A DNA stretch of 64,000 bases from positions 496,001-560,000 of the forward strand of contig CAVZRQ010000008.1 in the NCBI GenBank assembly GCA_963777735.1. The letters run 5' to 3'. The notes beneath the pieces were generated by a model. The model had not been told where the DNA came from. It ran no database searches and was given only the letters and a program-made list of their open reading frames with translations. Shown one piece after another: positions 1 to 10,418 of this stretch (position 1 is the first letter of the stretch; each line of letters begins with the position of its first letter). The position numbers and the translations under genes were made by a program. Source of the stretch: ZC4RG30 sp963777735. GTDB lineage: Bacteria; Pseudomonadota; Gammaproteobacteria; Steroidobacterales; Steroidobacteraceae.

Positions 1-39
1 GGCCAGAAGCTGGTGGCCTTCGTACCCAGCCGCTCCTGA
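1..39 (+). CDS. 3' end of an unidentified gene (partial)
   Basis: From the first base, one frame reads twelve codons and then TGA at 37-39, ending in VAFVPSRS. It lies just upstream of fabI in the same direction and could be the tail of a preceding gene. Twelve residues are too few to name a family, and codon choice is the only support. It may be chance. Confidence 0.3.
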   Translation, partial: GQKLVAFVPSRS

Positions 40-84
40 CGGCGGTATCATCGCGCCCCTTGGGTTTCACCTGTAGGGGCTTTC

Positions 85-885
85 ATGGGAATTCTTGCTG
101 GCAAGCGCGCGCTGATCGTGGGCGTGGCAACCGACCGTTCGATCGCCTGGGGCATCGCCCAGGCCATGCATGCGCATGGAGCCGAACTCGCCTTCACCTA
201 CGGCCACGAGAAGCTCAAAGACCGCGTGGAGCCGCTGGCCCAGTCGGTGGGGTCGAAGATCGTGCTGCCGCTCGATGTGACGGTGGACAGCGAAATCGAA
301 GCCGTCTTCGGGGCCCTCGCCGCCGACTGGGGCTCGCTCGACATTCTCGTCCACGCCGTGGCTTTTGCGCCCCGCGAGGCGCTGGCCGGGGACTTCGTCT
401 CGAGCACCTCCCGCGAGGCCTTCGCGGTGGCCCACGATGTGTCCAGCTACAGCCTCACGGCCCTGTCACGCGCGGCGGCGCCGCTGATGGCGGGTCGGGA
501 TGGCGCCATTCTCACGCTGAGCTACCTGGGGGCGGTGAAGTCCGTACCCGCCTACAACGTCATGGGCCTGGCCAAGGCCAGCCTGGAGGCCAATGTGCGC
601 TTCCTGGCGGCAGATCTGGGCCCCAAGGGCATCCGGGTCAATGGCATTTCAGCCGGGCCGATCAAGACCCTGGCCGCCGCGGGCATCCCCGGGCTGCGCA
701 AGATGCTCGCGCACGTGGCGCAGGCCTCCCCGATCCGCCGCAACGTGAGCCAGGAGGATGTGGGCAAGGCCGCCACCTTCCTGTGCTCGGACATGGCAAG
801 TGGCGTCACCGGCGAGATCCTTTACGTGGACGGGGGCTTCAGCACGGTGGGCATGAGCTTCCCGGACGATTCAGCCGGGGCCTGA
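85..885 (+). CDS. fabI: Enoyl-[acyl-carrier-protein] reductase (NADH)
   Basis: FabI carries out the last reduction of each fatty-acid elongation cycle, trans-2-enoyl-ACP to acyl-ACP, in the cytosol. The 266-residue product is a short-chain dehydrogenase of normal length. It has an N-terminal dinucleotide-binding stretch (VGVATDRSIAWG, about 12-23) and the FabI catalytic set Tyr147, Tyr157 and Lys164 (YNVMGLAK), which matches E. coli Tyr146/Tyr156/Lys163 shifted by one. The ATG start follows an AGGGG ribosome-binding site. It converges on ppiD; the fabI/ppiD pairing is also found in pseudomonads. FabI is the target of triclosan-type inhibitors. Confidence 0.95.
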   Translation: MGILAGKRALIVGVATDRSIAWGIAQAMHAHGAELAFTYGHEKLKDRVEPLAQSVGSKIVLPLDVTVDSEIEAVFGALAADWGSLDILVHAVAFAPREALAGDFVSSTSREAFAVAHDVSSYSLTALSRAAAPLMAGRDGAILTLSYLGAVKSVPAYNVMGLAKASLEANVRFLAADLGPKGIRVNGISAGPIKTLAAAGIPGLRKMLAHVAQASPIRRNVSQEDVGKAATFLCSDMASGVTGEILYVDGGFSTVGMSFPDDSAGA

Positions 886-890
886 AACGC

Positions 891-915
891 AGCGGGCGCC
901 TTGTGGGCGCCCGCT
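891..915. terminator. Hairpin between convergent fabI and ppiD
   Basis: A perfect 10-bp inverted repeat (AGCGGGCGCC, loop TTGTG, GGCGCCCGCT) lies 5 bases after the fabI stop and 26 bases from the ppiD stop. There is no long T-run on either side, so intrinsic termination may be weak. Its position suggests a shared bidirectional terminator. Confidence 0.55.
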
Positions 916-941
916 CATGAACCGTTGTGGCAGCTTTCCTG

Positions 942-2858
942 CTATTGCAGGAAGGCGTCGGGGTTCTTGCGCACCTTTGCGTCCTTGATGATCGAGGCCA
1001 CGTAGCCATCGACATCGCGGCGGCTGTAGCGCTGCAGCTCACGATCCGAGCGCATCTTCTCCAGCTGGGGGTTGTCCGACAGGATGGACTGCACCCGGGA
1101 TGCAGTCACTTCGACCAGTGCTGCCCCGCCGCCTTCGACCTTCATCGCCGTGCGGAAAGGCTTGCCGGACGCCGGACGCTCTGCGGTGAACACCGCATCG
1201 CGGATCTCTACCGGCAGATCGGGTGAGCCGCGGCTCACGAACTTCGCGGGCTCGGCCTTGGCACGGAGACCGGAGGCGACCTTGTCGAAACTTTCGCCGG
1301 CGGCGAGTTTTGCCACGGCGGCTTCTGCAGCCGCGAGGGCCGCTGCCGCACCGCGCTCACGCTCGAGGGCGGCCACGATGTCCGCGCGCACCTCTTCGAG
1401 GGGGCGCAAGGCGGCCGGCCGATGTTTCATGACCTGGAAGATCGTGATGCGATCTTCACCCAGCTGTGCCGGGCCACCGACCCGCCCCTGGGCGAGCATG
1501 GCGTCGCTGAATACGGCCTGGTTGAGATCCGCATCGGAACCCAGCGGTAGCCCGCCGGTGCCCCGTTCGAACTGTGCCACTTCACCACGGCGCATGCCGA
1601 ATTCCTGGGCCAGCTGCTCGAGTGTGGACCCGGCGCGATCCAGGCGCGACTGCAGTTCATCCTGACGGGTGCCGAACAGGGCAATCGACTGCTCATTGCG
1701 CAGCGTGACCGCGAGCTCGGCGCGCACATCCTCGAAGCTGCGGCCGGCTTCGGCACGGATGCCATCCAGCCGGATGATGTGGTAACCGAACTGGGTCTTC
1801 ACCGGCTCGCTGACATCGCCCTGCTTCATGGAGAACAGCTGGTCGGTGAACTCCTTGGCATAGACTTCGCGGCCGGCCCAGCCCAGATCACCGCCGTTGG
1901 CGGCCGAGGCTGAATCCTTCGAATACTGCTTGGCGAGCGCGGCGAAATCGCCGCCCGCCTTGATGCGGCCGTGAATGTCCTTCGCCAGCGCCGCTGCCTT
2001 GGCGGCATCGGTTTCGCCATCTTCGGTGATCAGGATGTGGCTGGCGTGGCGCGTTTCGGGCTGCACGTAGTTGGCTTTGTCCTGTTCGTAGCGGGCCCGC
2101 AGCTGGGCTTCGCTGACCTGCACGCTGGCAGCCACGTCGGCCAGTGACAGCTCGGCATACGCCAGCTGCACGGATTCGGGCTGCGTGTATTCCTCGGCGT
2201 GCGATTTGTACCAGGCATCGATGGCGGCGGCATCCACCGGCGCGGTGCCGGCAAAGGCCTCGGGCTGCAGCATCACATAGCGCAGCTCACGCTCTTCATC
2301 GAGCAGCGACAGGATGCGCTTGGACTCTGCTGGCGTGAAGAAATTGCTGATCCCGATCGAACCCAGCAGCTGGTTGACCTGCAGGCTGCGCTCCAGATCC
2401 TTCACGTAGGCGGTTTCGGTGATGCCCACTGCCTGCAGGCGCGCACGTGCGGCCTGCAGATTGAACACGCCGTCGATCTGGAAGGCCGATTCGTTGCGGA
2501 ATGCTTCGGAAAGCTGCGCTTCGGAAACCCGGAAGCCGACCTTGCTCGCATGCTGCGTGGTGGCCAGCGTGCGGATCTCGCTATCCAGCAGCTCCTGCTG
2601 GAACTGCAGACGCTGTTCATCCGTGAGGTTGCCGCCGAAGGCTTCCAGCAGTCGTGGCTGCTGCTGCTGCCAGAGCTCGTTGGCGGCGTCGCGGCTGATC
2701 TCCTCGCCGTTCACCTTGGCGGCGAACCCGGAGGTTCCGAAACTCATGTCGACCATGCCGTAGGCGCCCCAGGCGGCAAACACCACCGCCAGTGCGCCCA
2801 GCATCGTATAGGTGAGCCATCGCTGGCTCTGCATCTTGTCGCGTATGTTCTGCAGCAT
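942..2858 (-). CDS. ppiD: Periplasmic folding chaperone / peptidyl-prolyl isomerase PpiD
   Basis: PpiD is an inner-membrane-anchored periplasmic chaperone that helps outer-membrane and secreted proteins fold as they leave the Sec translocon. The 638-residue product has a short cytosolic N-terminus, one membrane segment near residues 15-34 (MLGALAVVFAAWGAYG), a SurA_N-like chaperone region, a parvulin domain at about 268-365 (ASHILI, GGDLGW, FGYHII) and a second degenerate isomerase-like region. Length and layout match the family. It begins 37 bases after tRNA-Asp with no clear promoter between, so it may be read from the tRNA promoter. The hupB gene usual between lon and ppiD is absent. Confidence 0.93.
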   Translation of the reverse strand: MLQNIRDKMQSQRWLTYTMLGALAVVFAAWGAYGMVDMSFGTSGFAAKVNGEEISRDAANELWQQQQPRLLEAFGGNLTDEQRLQFQQELLDSEIRTLATTQHASKVGFRVSEAQLSEAFRNESAFQIDGVFNLQAARARLQAVGITETAYVKDLERSLQVNQLLGSIGISNFFTPAESKRILSLLDEERELRYVMLQPEAFAGTAPVDAAAIDAWYKSHAEEYTQPESVQLAYAELSLADVAASVQVSEAQLRARYEQDKANYVQPETRHASHILITEDGETDAAKAAALAKDIHGRIKAGGDFAALAKQYSKDSASAANGGDLGWAGREVYAKEFTDQLFSMKQGDVSEPVKTQFGYHIIRLDGIRAEAGRSFEDVRAELAVTLRNEQSIALFGTRQDELQSRLDRAGSTLEQLAQEFGMRRGEVAQFERGTGGLPLGSDADLNQAVFSDAMLAQGRVGGPAQLGEDRITIFQVMKHRPAALRPLEEVRADIVAALERERGAAAALAAAEAAVAKLAAGESFDKVASGLRAKAEPAKFVSRGSPDLPVEIRDAVFTAERPASGKPFRTAMKVEGGGAALVEVTASRVQSILSDNPQLEKMRSDRELQRYSRRDVDGYVASIIKDAKVRKNPDAFLQ

Positions 2859-2895
2859 GTCTTTTTACTGGTTATGGATGTGGTCCAACAGATTC

Positions 2896-2972
2896 TGGCG
2901 GAGCGGACGGGACTCGAACCCGCGACCCCCGGCGTGACAGGCCGGTATTCTAACCAGCTGAACTACCGCTCC
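2896..2972 (-). tRNA. tRNA-Asp (GTC), CCA encoded
   Basis: The complement folds as a 77-base tRNA: acceptor GGAGCGG, anticodon arm CCGGC-CTGTCAC-GCCGG giving GTC, T-arm GCGGG-TTCGAGT-CCCGT, discriminator G and encoded CCA. It is the second tRNA of a Val-Asp pair. Confidence 0.97.
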
Positions 2973-2996
2973 GCTGCTAGACCACATCAAAAGGAC

Positions 2997-3072
2997 TGGT
3001 GGGTGCTGAGGGGATCGAACCCCCGACATTCGCCTTGTAAGGGCGACGCTCTACCAGCTGAGCTAAGCACCC
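2997..3072 (-). tRNA. tRNA-Val (TAC), CCA encoded
   Basis: The complement folds as a 76-base tRNA with acceptor GGGTGCT, anticodon arm TCGCC-CTTACAA-GGCGA giving TAC, a standard TTCGATC T-loop and encoded CCA. It is transcribed ahead of tRNA-Asp, 24 bases away. Confidence 0.97.
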
Positions 3073-3141
3073 TTGGGCTCATCAGCGCCAAGTCCTGCTC
3101 GCGCCATTCAGGCCGGAAAGCCCTGGGGCGCGAGGGCGCGT

Positions 3142-3170
3142 AGTCTAGGGAACCTCTCTCCAGGTAGCAA
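3142..3170 (-). promoter_or_regulatory. Sigma70-type promoter of the tRNA-Val/Asp unit
   Basis: On the minus strand a -35 TTGCTA (3170-3165) and a -10 TAGACT (3147-3142) are separated by 17 bases. The bases after the -10 (ACGCGCCCTCGCGCC) form a very GC-rich discriminator, typical of stable-RNA promoters under stringent control. The element lies 24 bases beyond the lon stop codon. Confidence 0.65.
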
Positions 3171-3193
3171 GAGCACGCGCCCGGAAGTATCGC

Positions 3194-5654
<2,461 letters not shown>

Positions 5655-5682
5655 GCCGAATTGAGGCTACAGTCTAGCGGTA

Positions 5683-5709
5683 GATATGGGCGACGGGGCC
5701 GGAATCAAG
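5683..5709 (-). promoter_or_regulatory. Candidate heat-shock (sigma32) promoter of lon
   Basis: On the minus strand CTTGATT (5709-5703), 12 bases, then CCCATATC (5690-5683) resemble the sigma32 consensus CTTGAAA / CCCCATNT. They lie about 30-55 bases upstream of the lon start. Sigma32 control of lon is established in E. coli; the site here rests on pattern only. Confidence 0.5.
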
Positions 5710-5744
5710 CCCATCGCTTTTGATATGCAATACGTGCGATGCGG

Positions 5745-6410
5745 TCAGCATGCCACGATCCGGAACGGAGTTCCTTCCAGCACCACGGCTGCCGAGACGC
5801 CGTTCTCGAATTGCGGTGCACCGAGGCTCCAGTTGCGGCCATCGTCTTGCACTGCAGAAGCGCGCAGCAGTCGCGCATCTGCCGCTTCATCCAGGGATAC
5901 ATCGAAGCTGTCCAGGGGCAATCCGAGGCCCCTGCCCACTGCCTTGATATAGGCTTCCTTGCGCGTCCAGCAGTTGAAGAATGCCCGAGTGCGCAGCGAC
6001 TGCGGATACTGCTCATAGGCAGCGATCTCGCTGGCGGAGAAGTATCGTCGCACCAGCGCACCTTCATCGCTCATGGTGCGCCAGAACTCGATATCTACTC
6101 CAATGGCACGGCGCCAGGCCCAGCCAATCAGTCCCTGCGAACCCGAATGCGACAAGTTGAATTCCAGGCCGGTCTCCGCCAACGATCCCGCGAGGCTCGG
6201 CTTGCCATGAGGCCCGGCAACAAACTCAATCCTGTCGGGCTCTACCGTCAGTAGCGCGGCAAGCTGTTGCCTCAGCCGGCCATGCGCCACGATGAAGCGA
6301 TTGGCGTGTTGAGCGGCGTGAAAGCGGGCAGCGCGCTGGCGCTCTGTGTCCGACAACAGTTGCGCGAGGGCCGCCTGTTCGACGGCCGGCACATCGAGCG
6401 GGAAAGACAA
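5745..6410 (-). CDS. 4'-phosphopantetheinyl transferase (Sfp/Gsp type)
   Basis: The product transfers 4'-phosphopantetheine from CoA to a serine of a carrier protein. Visible motifs are GPHGKPSL, FNLSHSG, the Mg-binding GVDIEFWR and the helix WTRKEAYIKAVGRGLGLPL. These mark the ~220-residue Sfp/Gsp class rather than the short AcpS class. The reading frame is open upstream into clpX, so the start is uncertain. The TTG at 6410 (221 aa) and the GTG at 6392 are the best choices after the clpX stop. It sits between clpX and lon, an unusual place, and no polyketide or peptide synthetase is nearby; the carrier protein served is unknown. Confidence 0.85.
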   Translation of the reverse strand: MSFPLDVPAVEQAALAQLLSDTERQRAARFHAAQHANRFIVAHGRLRQQLAALLTVEPDRIEFVAGPHGKPSLAGSLAETGLEFNLSHSGSQGLIGWAWRRAIGVDIEFWRTMSDEGALVRRYFSASEIAAYEQYPQSLRTRAFFNCWTRKEAYIKAVGRGLGLPLDSFDVSLDEAADARLLRASAVQDDGRNWSLGAPQFENGVSAAVVLEGTPFRIVAC

Positions 6411-6429
6411 AAGGCCGCCGATTGGCGGC
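6403..6429 (-). terminator. Intrinsic terminator after clpX
   Basis: The minus strand reads GCCGCC-AATC-GGCGGC followed by CTTTTGTCTTT, a GC stem with a T-rich tail, 41 bases after the clpX stop. The T-tract overlaps the likely TTG start of the phosphopantetheinyl transferase gene, so that gene may depend on read-through. Confidence 0.7.
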
Positions 6430-6469
6430 GCTGCATCCGTGGCTGCAAGCAGCCAGCGCCGCCCTTCGC

Positions 6470-7795
<1,326 letters not shown>

Positions 7796-7836
7796 CCGCT
7801 TTACCTCATCCGGAAGTCAGGCTTCCGATCAACATG

Positions 7837-7866
7837 TATATAGCACGAGGCCCCTGCGGCGCGCAA
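7837..7866 (-). promoter_or_regulatory. Candidate promoter of clpX
   Basis: Minus-strand TTGCGC (7866-7861), an 18-base spacer and TATATA (7842-7837) lie 42 bases upstream of the clpX ATG. The 5' leader contains a small inverted repeat, CGGAAG-TCAGG-CTTCCG on the plus strand (7811-7827). Confidence 0.5.
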
Positions 7867-7902
7867 AGCACTGCCGCACAGTTAAGGCCTTGTATTTTCA
7901 GG

Positions 7903-7921
7903 AAAAAGCCCCAGCAGGGCC
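7903..7921 (-). terminator. Intrinsic terminator after clpP
   Basis: Immediately after the clpP TAA the minus strand reads GCCC-TGCTG-GGGC and then TTTTT, a short stem with a run of five T. Confidence 0.65.
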
Positions 7922-8545
7922 TTATTTGACAGGTGGCGCGCCGAACTGTTCGCGGCTGGACAGCACCTGGTCGATGAGGCCATACCCCACCGCGTCTTCG
8001 GCCCGCATGAAATTGTCGCGGTCCGTGTCGTGCTTGATCTTCTCGACCGGCTGGCCGGTGTGCTTGGCCAGGATGTGGTTCAGGCGGTCGCGGGTGTAGA
8101 GGATCTCGCGGGCATGGATTTCCATGTCGGCGGCCTGCCCCTGCATGCCGCCCAGCGGCTGGTGGATCATGATGCGCGAATCCGGCAGCGAATAACGCTT
8201 GCCCTTGGCGCCACCGGCCAGAAGGATCGCGCCCATGCTGGCCGCCTGGCCGATGCAGATGGTGGACACATTCGGCTTGATGAACTGCATGGTGTCGTAG
8301 ATCGCAAGGCCGGCAGTCACGTGCCCGCCTGGCGAATTGATGTACAGCGCGATGTCCTTGTCCGGGTTCTCGGACTCCAGGAACAGCAGCTGCGCCACGA
8401 TGACGTTCGCCATGTAGTCCTCGACCGGACCGACCGCGAAGATCACCCGGTCTTTCAGCAGGCGCGAGTAGATGTCGTACGCACGTTCGCCGCGCGAGGT
8501 CTGCTCGACCACCATGGGAACCAGGTTCAGGGCGCGCTCGTTCAT
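7922..8545 (-). CDS. clpP: ATP-dependent Clp protease proteolytic subunit
   Basis: ClpP forms the tetradecameric peptidase chamber served by ClpX (and ClpA). The 207-residue product carries the full catalytic triad: Ser103 in GQAASMGA, His128 in MIHQPLGG and Asp177 in DTDRDNF. The 25- and 49-residue spacings equal those of E. coli ClpP. The oligomerisation and oxyanion segment SPGGHVTAG is present. It follows tig by 42 bases, with a palindrome between, and is followed by a terminator. Confidence 0.97.
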   Translation of the reverse strand: MNERALNLVPMVVEQTSRGERAYDIYSRLLKDRVIFAVGPVEDYMANVIVAQLLFLESENPDKDIALYINSPGGHVTAGLAIYDTMQFIKPNVSTICIGQAASMGAILLAGGAKGKRYSLPDSRIMIHQPLGGMQGQAADMEIHAREILYTRDRLNHILAKHTGQPVEKIKHDTDRDNFMRAEDAVGYGLIDQVLSSREQFGAPPVK

Positions 8546-8572
8546 GAATGTCTCCGGGGCGAAAGGCGTAGC

Positions 8573-8587
8573 GATCAGCCGCTGATC
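8573..8587. repeat. Palindrome between tig and clpP
   Basis: GATCAGC-C-GCTGATC is a perfect 7-bp inverted repeat directly after the tig stop codon. It has no T-run, so it is more likely an RNA-stabilising or processing stem, or an operator, than a terminator. Confidence 0.5.
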
Positions 8588-9889
8588 TTACGCCTGCTTG
8601 CCGAAGCCGGTGAGCTCCGCGAAGCTGGTTGGGCGATCGGTCACACGGGCGCGGCCCAGGACCCACTCCACTGCCAGATCTTCCATCACGGCGGTTTCGA
8701 TCTGCCGCATGGCGTCCTGGTTCTGCAGGTACTGACGCTTGACCTCGGCAGGATTCGGGTAGCTCGCGGCCAGCTCTTCCAGGCGGGCAAACACGCGCTC
8801 GCGATCGACCTGCAGGTTTTCGCGACGCACCAGTTCGCCGATCAGCAGGCCCAGTTTCACGCGGCGGCGCGCGGGCTCGACGAAAGGATCGCGCGGCGGC
8901 ATCTGGCTCATGTCCTGCCGGCCCATGCGCTGCAGCAGGTCGATCTGCAGCTGCTGGATCTGCTCTTCGACCAGCAGCTGGGGGAGATCCAGCTGGTTGT
9001 CGCGCTGCAGGGCTTCGAACACCTGGGTGCGCAGCTTGTTGCGCGTGGCTTCGCCCGCCTCGCGCTCCATGCTCTTGCGCACTTCAGCGCGCAATGCGGT
9101 GACGCCGCCTTCGGCGAGGCCGAAGGAATCGGCAAAGGCATCATCGACAACGGGCAGCACTTCTTCTTCGACCGACTTCACGGTGAGGTCGAACTCTGCC
9201 TGCTTGCCGGCCAGCTCCTTCGCGCCGTAGTTCTCGGGGAATTTCACGGGGGCGGTCTTGCTTTCGCCCTTGGACATGCCCGCCAGTGCATTCTCGAAAT
9301 CGGCAATGGCGCGGCCCGAACCGATCACCACGGCCATGTCGGTGCCGGTGCCGCCGTCGAAGGCAACGCCATCCAGGCGACCGGCGAAATCCACCGTTAC
9401 GCGATCGCCCTTGATGGCGGCGCGCTCTACCGGCGAATAGGTGACTCGCTGGCGGCGCATGCTTTCCAGCATCGCATCGATGTCTGCGTCACCGATTTCG
9501 GCAACCGGACGGTCGATTTCCAGGGCTGCCACCGGGTTGATGATGACTTCGGGCAGGACTTCGAAAATGGCCGCGAATTTGAGATCCGCATCCGGAGTGA
9601 TCTGGATCGGCTCGATGCGCGGGCCACCTACCGGCCGCAGCTTTTCCTTGGCTACCGCATCGCTGTAGCCCTGGCGGATGAGTTCGGAAACGGTATCGCC
9701 ATGCACCTGACTGCCGTACTGCTGCTTGATGACCGGCAGCGGCACCTTGCCCTTGCGGAAGCCGCGGACATTGGCGGTGCGCGTGAGGTCGCGCAGTTTG
9801 CGATCAACCTCGCCGGCCACGCGGGTGCGCGGGATTTCGACTTCGATGCGGCGCTCGAGGCCGGCGGTCGTGGTTACTGTGAACTGCAT
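8588..9889 (-). CDS. tig: Trigger factor
   Basis: Trigger factor is the ribosome-bound chaperone and prolyl isomerase that meets nascent chains. The 433-residue product has the N-terminal ribosome-binding domain with the signature GFRKGKVPLPVI (~44-55), a central FKBP domain with VTVDFAGRLDG (~160), and a long C-terminal helical chaperone domain. Length matches the family. The ATG is preceded by AAGGA. tRNA-Leu ends 38 bases upstream on the same strand, so tRNA and chaperone may share a transcript. Confidence 0.97.
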   Translation of the reverse strand: MQFTVTTTAGLERRIEVEIPRTRVAGEVDRKLRDLTRTANVRGFRKGKVPLPVIKQQYGSQVHGDTVSELIRQGYSDAVAKEKLRPVGGPRIEPIQITPDADLKFAAIFEVLPEVIINPVAALEIDRPVAEIGDADIDAMLESMRRQRVTYSPVERAAIKGDRVTVDFAGRLDGVAFDGGTGTDMAVVIGSGRAIADFENALAGMSKGESKTAPVKFPENYGAKELAGKQAEFDLTVKSVEEEVLPVVDDAFADSFGLAEGGVTALRAEVRKSMEREAGEATRNKLRTQVFEALQRDNQLDLPQLLVEEQIQQLQIDLLQRMGRQDMSQMPPRDPFVEPARRRVKLGLLIGELVRRENLQVDRERVFARLEELAASYPNPAEVKRQYLQNQDAMRQIETAVMEDLAVEWVLGRARVTDRPTSFAELTGFGKQA

Positions 9890-9927
9890 CGTCCGGTTCC
9901 TTCACTCAATTCGGTTCATCGGGATTC

Positions 9928-10012
9928 TGGTGCGAGGGGAGAGACTCGAACTCTCACGGGTTGCCCCACAGGCTTCTAAGACCTGCGCGTCTACCAGTTT
10001 CGCCACTCTCGC
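9928..10012 (-). tRNA. tRNA-Leu (TAG), CCA encoded
   Basis: An 85-base class II tRNA with a long variable arm. The anticodon arm CAGGT-CTTAGAA-GCCTG gives TAG, the T-arm is GAGAG-TTCGAGT-CTCTC and CCA is encoded. The acceptor stem appears to have one A-C mismatch. It is last of four tRNAs ahead of tig. Confidence 0.95.
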
Positions 10013-10026
10013 GCTCGCTACAAAAA

Positions 10027-10102
<76 letters not shown>

Positions 10103-10114
10103 TTAAAAAAGGGT

Positions 10115-10191
10115 TGGGGTGGACGACGGGACTCGAACCCGCGACAGCCGGAATCACAATCCGGGACTCTACCAGCTGAGCTACGTCCACC
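10115..10191 (-). tRNA. tRNA-His (GTG), CCA encoded
   Basis: A 77-base tRNA with the extra 5' G(-1) facing C73 that identifies tRNA-His. The anticodon is GTG in CCGGA-TTGTGAT-TCCGG, the T-loop is TTCGAGT and CCA is encoded. Confidence 0.96.
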
Positions 10192-10219
10192 ATCGTACAC
10201 ATCGCGACCAGCCTTTTAG

Positions 10220-10293
10220 CGCGCCCGGCAGGAGTCGAACCTGCGACCCTCGGCTTAGAAGGCCGATGCTCTATCCACCTGAGCTACGGGCGC
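10220..10293 (-). tRNA. tRNA-Arg (TCT), CCA not encoded
   Basis: A 74-base tRNA with acceptor GCGCCCG, anticodon arm TCGGC-CTTCTAA-GCCGA giving TCT, and discriminator G. The next bases are GCT rather than CCA, unlike the other tRNAs in the window. It is first in the Arg-His-Lys-Leu cluster. Confidence 0.95.
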
Positions 10294-10389
10294 CCATGGC
10301 AAGCATTCGTCCGACTGGGCCACACACGGGCTGGTCATCAAAGCCGCGTCAGCCGACCCCTTTTGGAGGCCCACCAGCGCGGGGGCGGG

Positions 10390-10418
10390 AGTATATACGA
10401 ACCCGGATCAGGCCTGCA
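10390..10418 (-). promoter_or_regulatory. Candidate promoter of the Arg-His-Lys-Leu tRNA cluster
   Basis: On the minus strand TATACT (10395-10390) is followed by a GC-rich discriminator (CCCGCCCCCGCG), as at stable-RNA promoters. The -35 position (TGCAGG, 17 bases upstream) is poor and lies inside the end of the RND pump gene. Confidence 0.4.
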
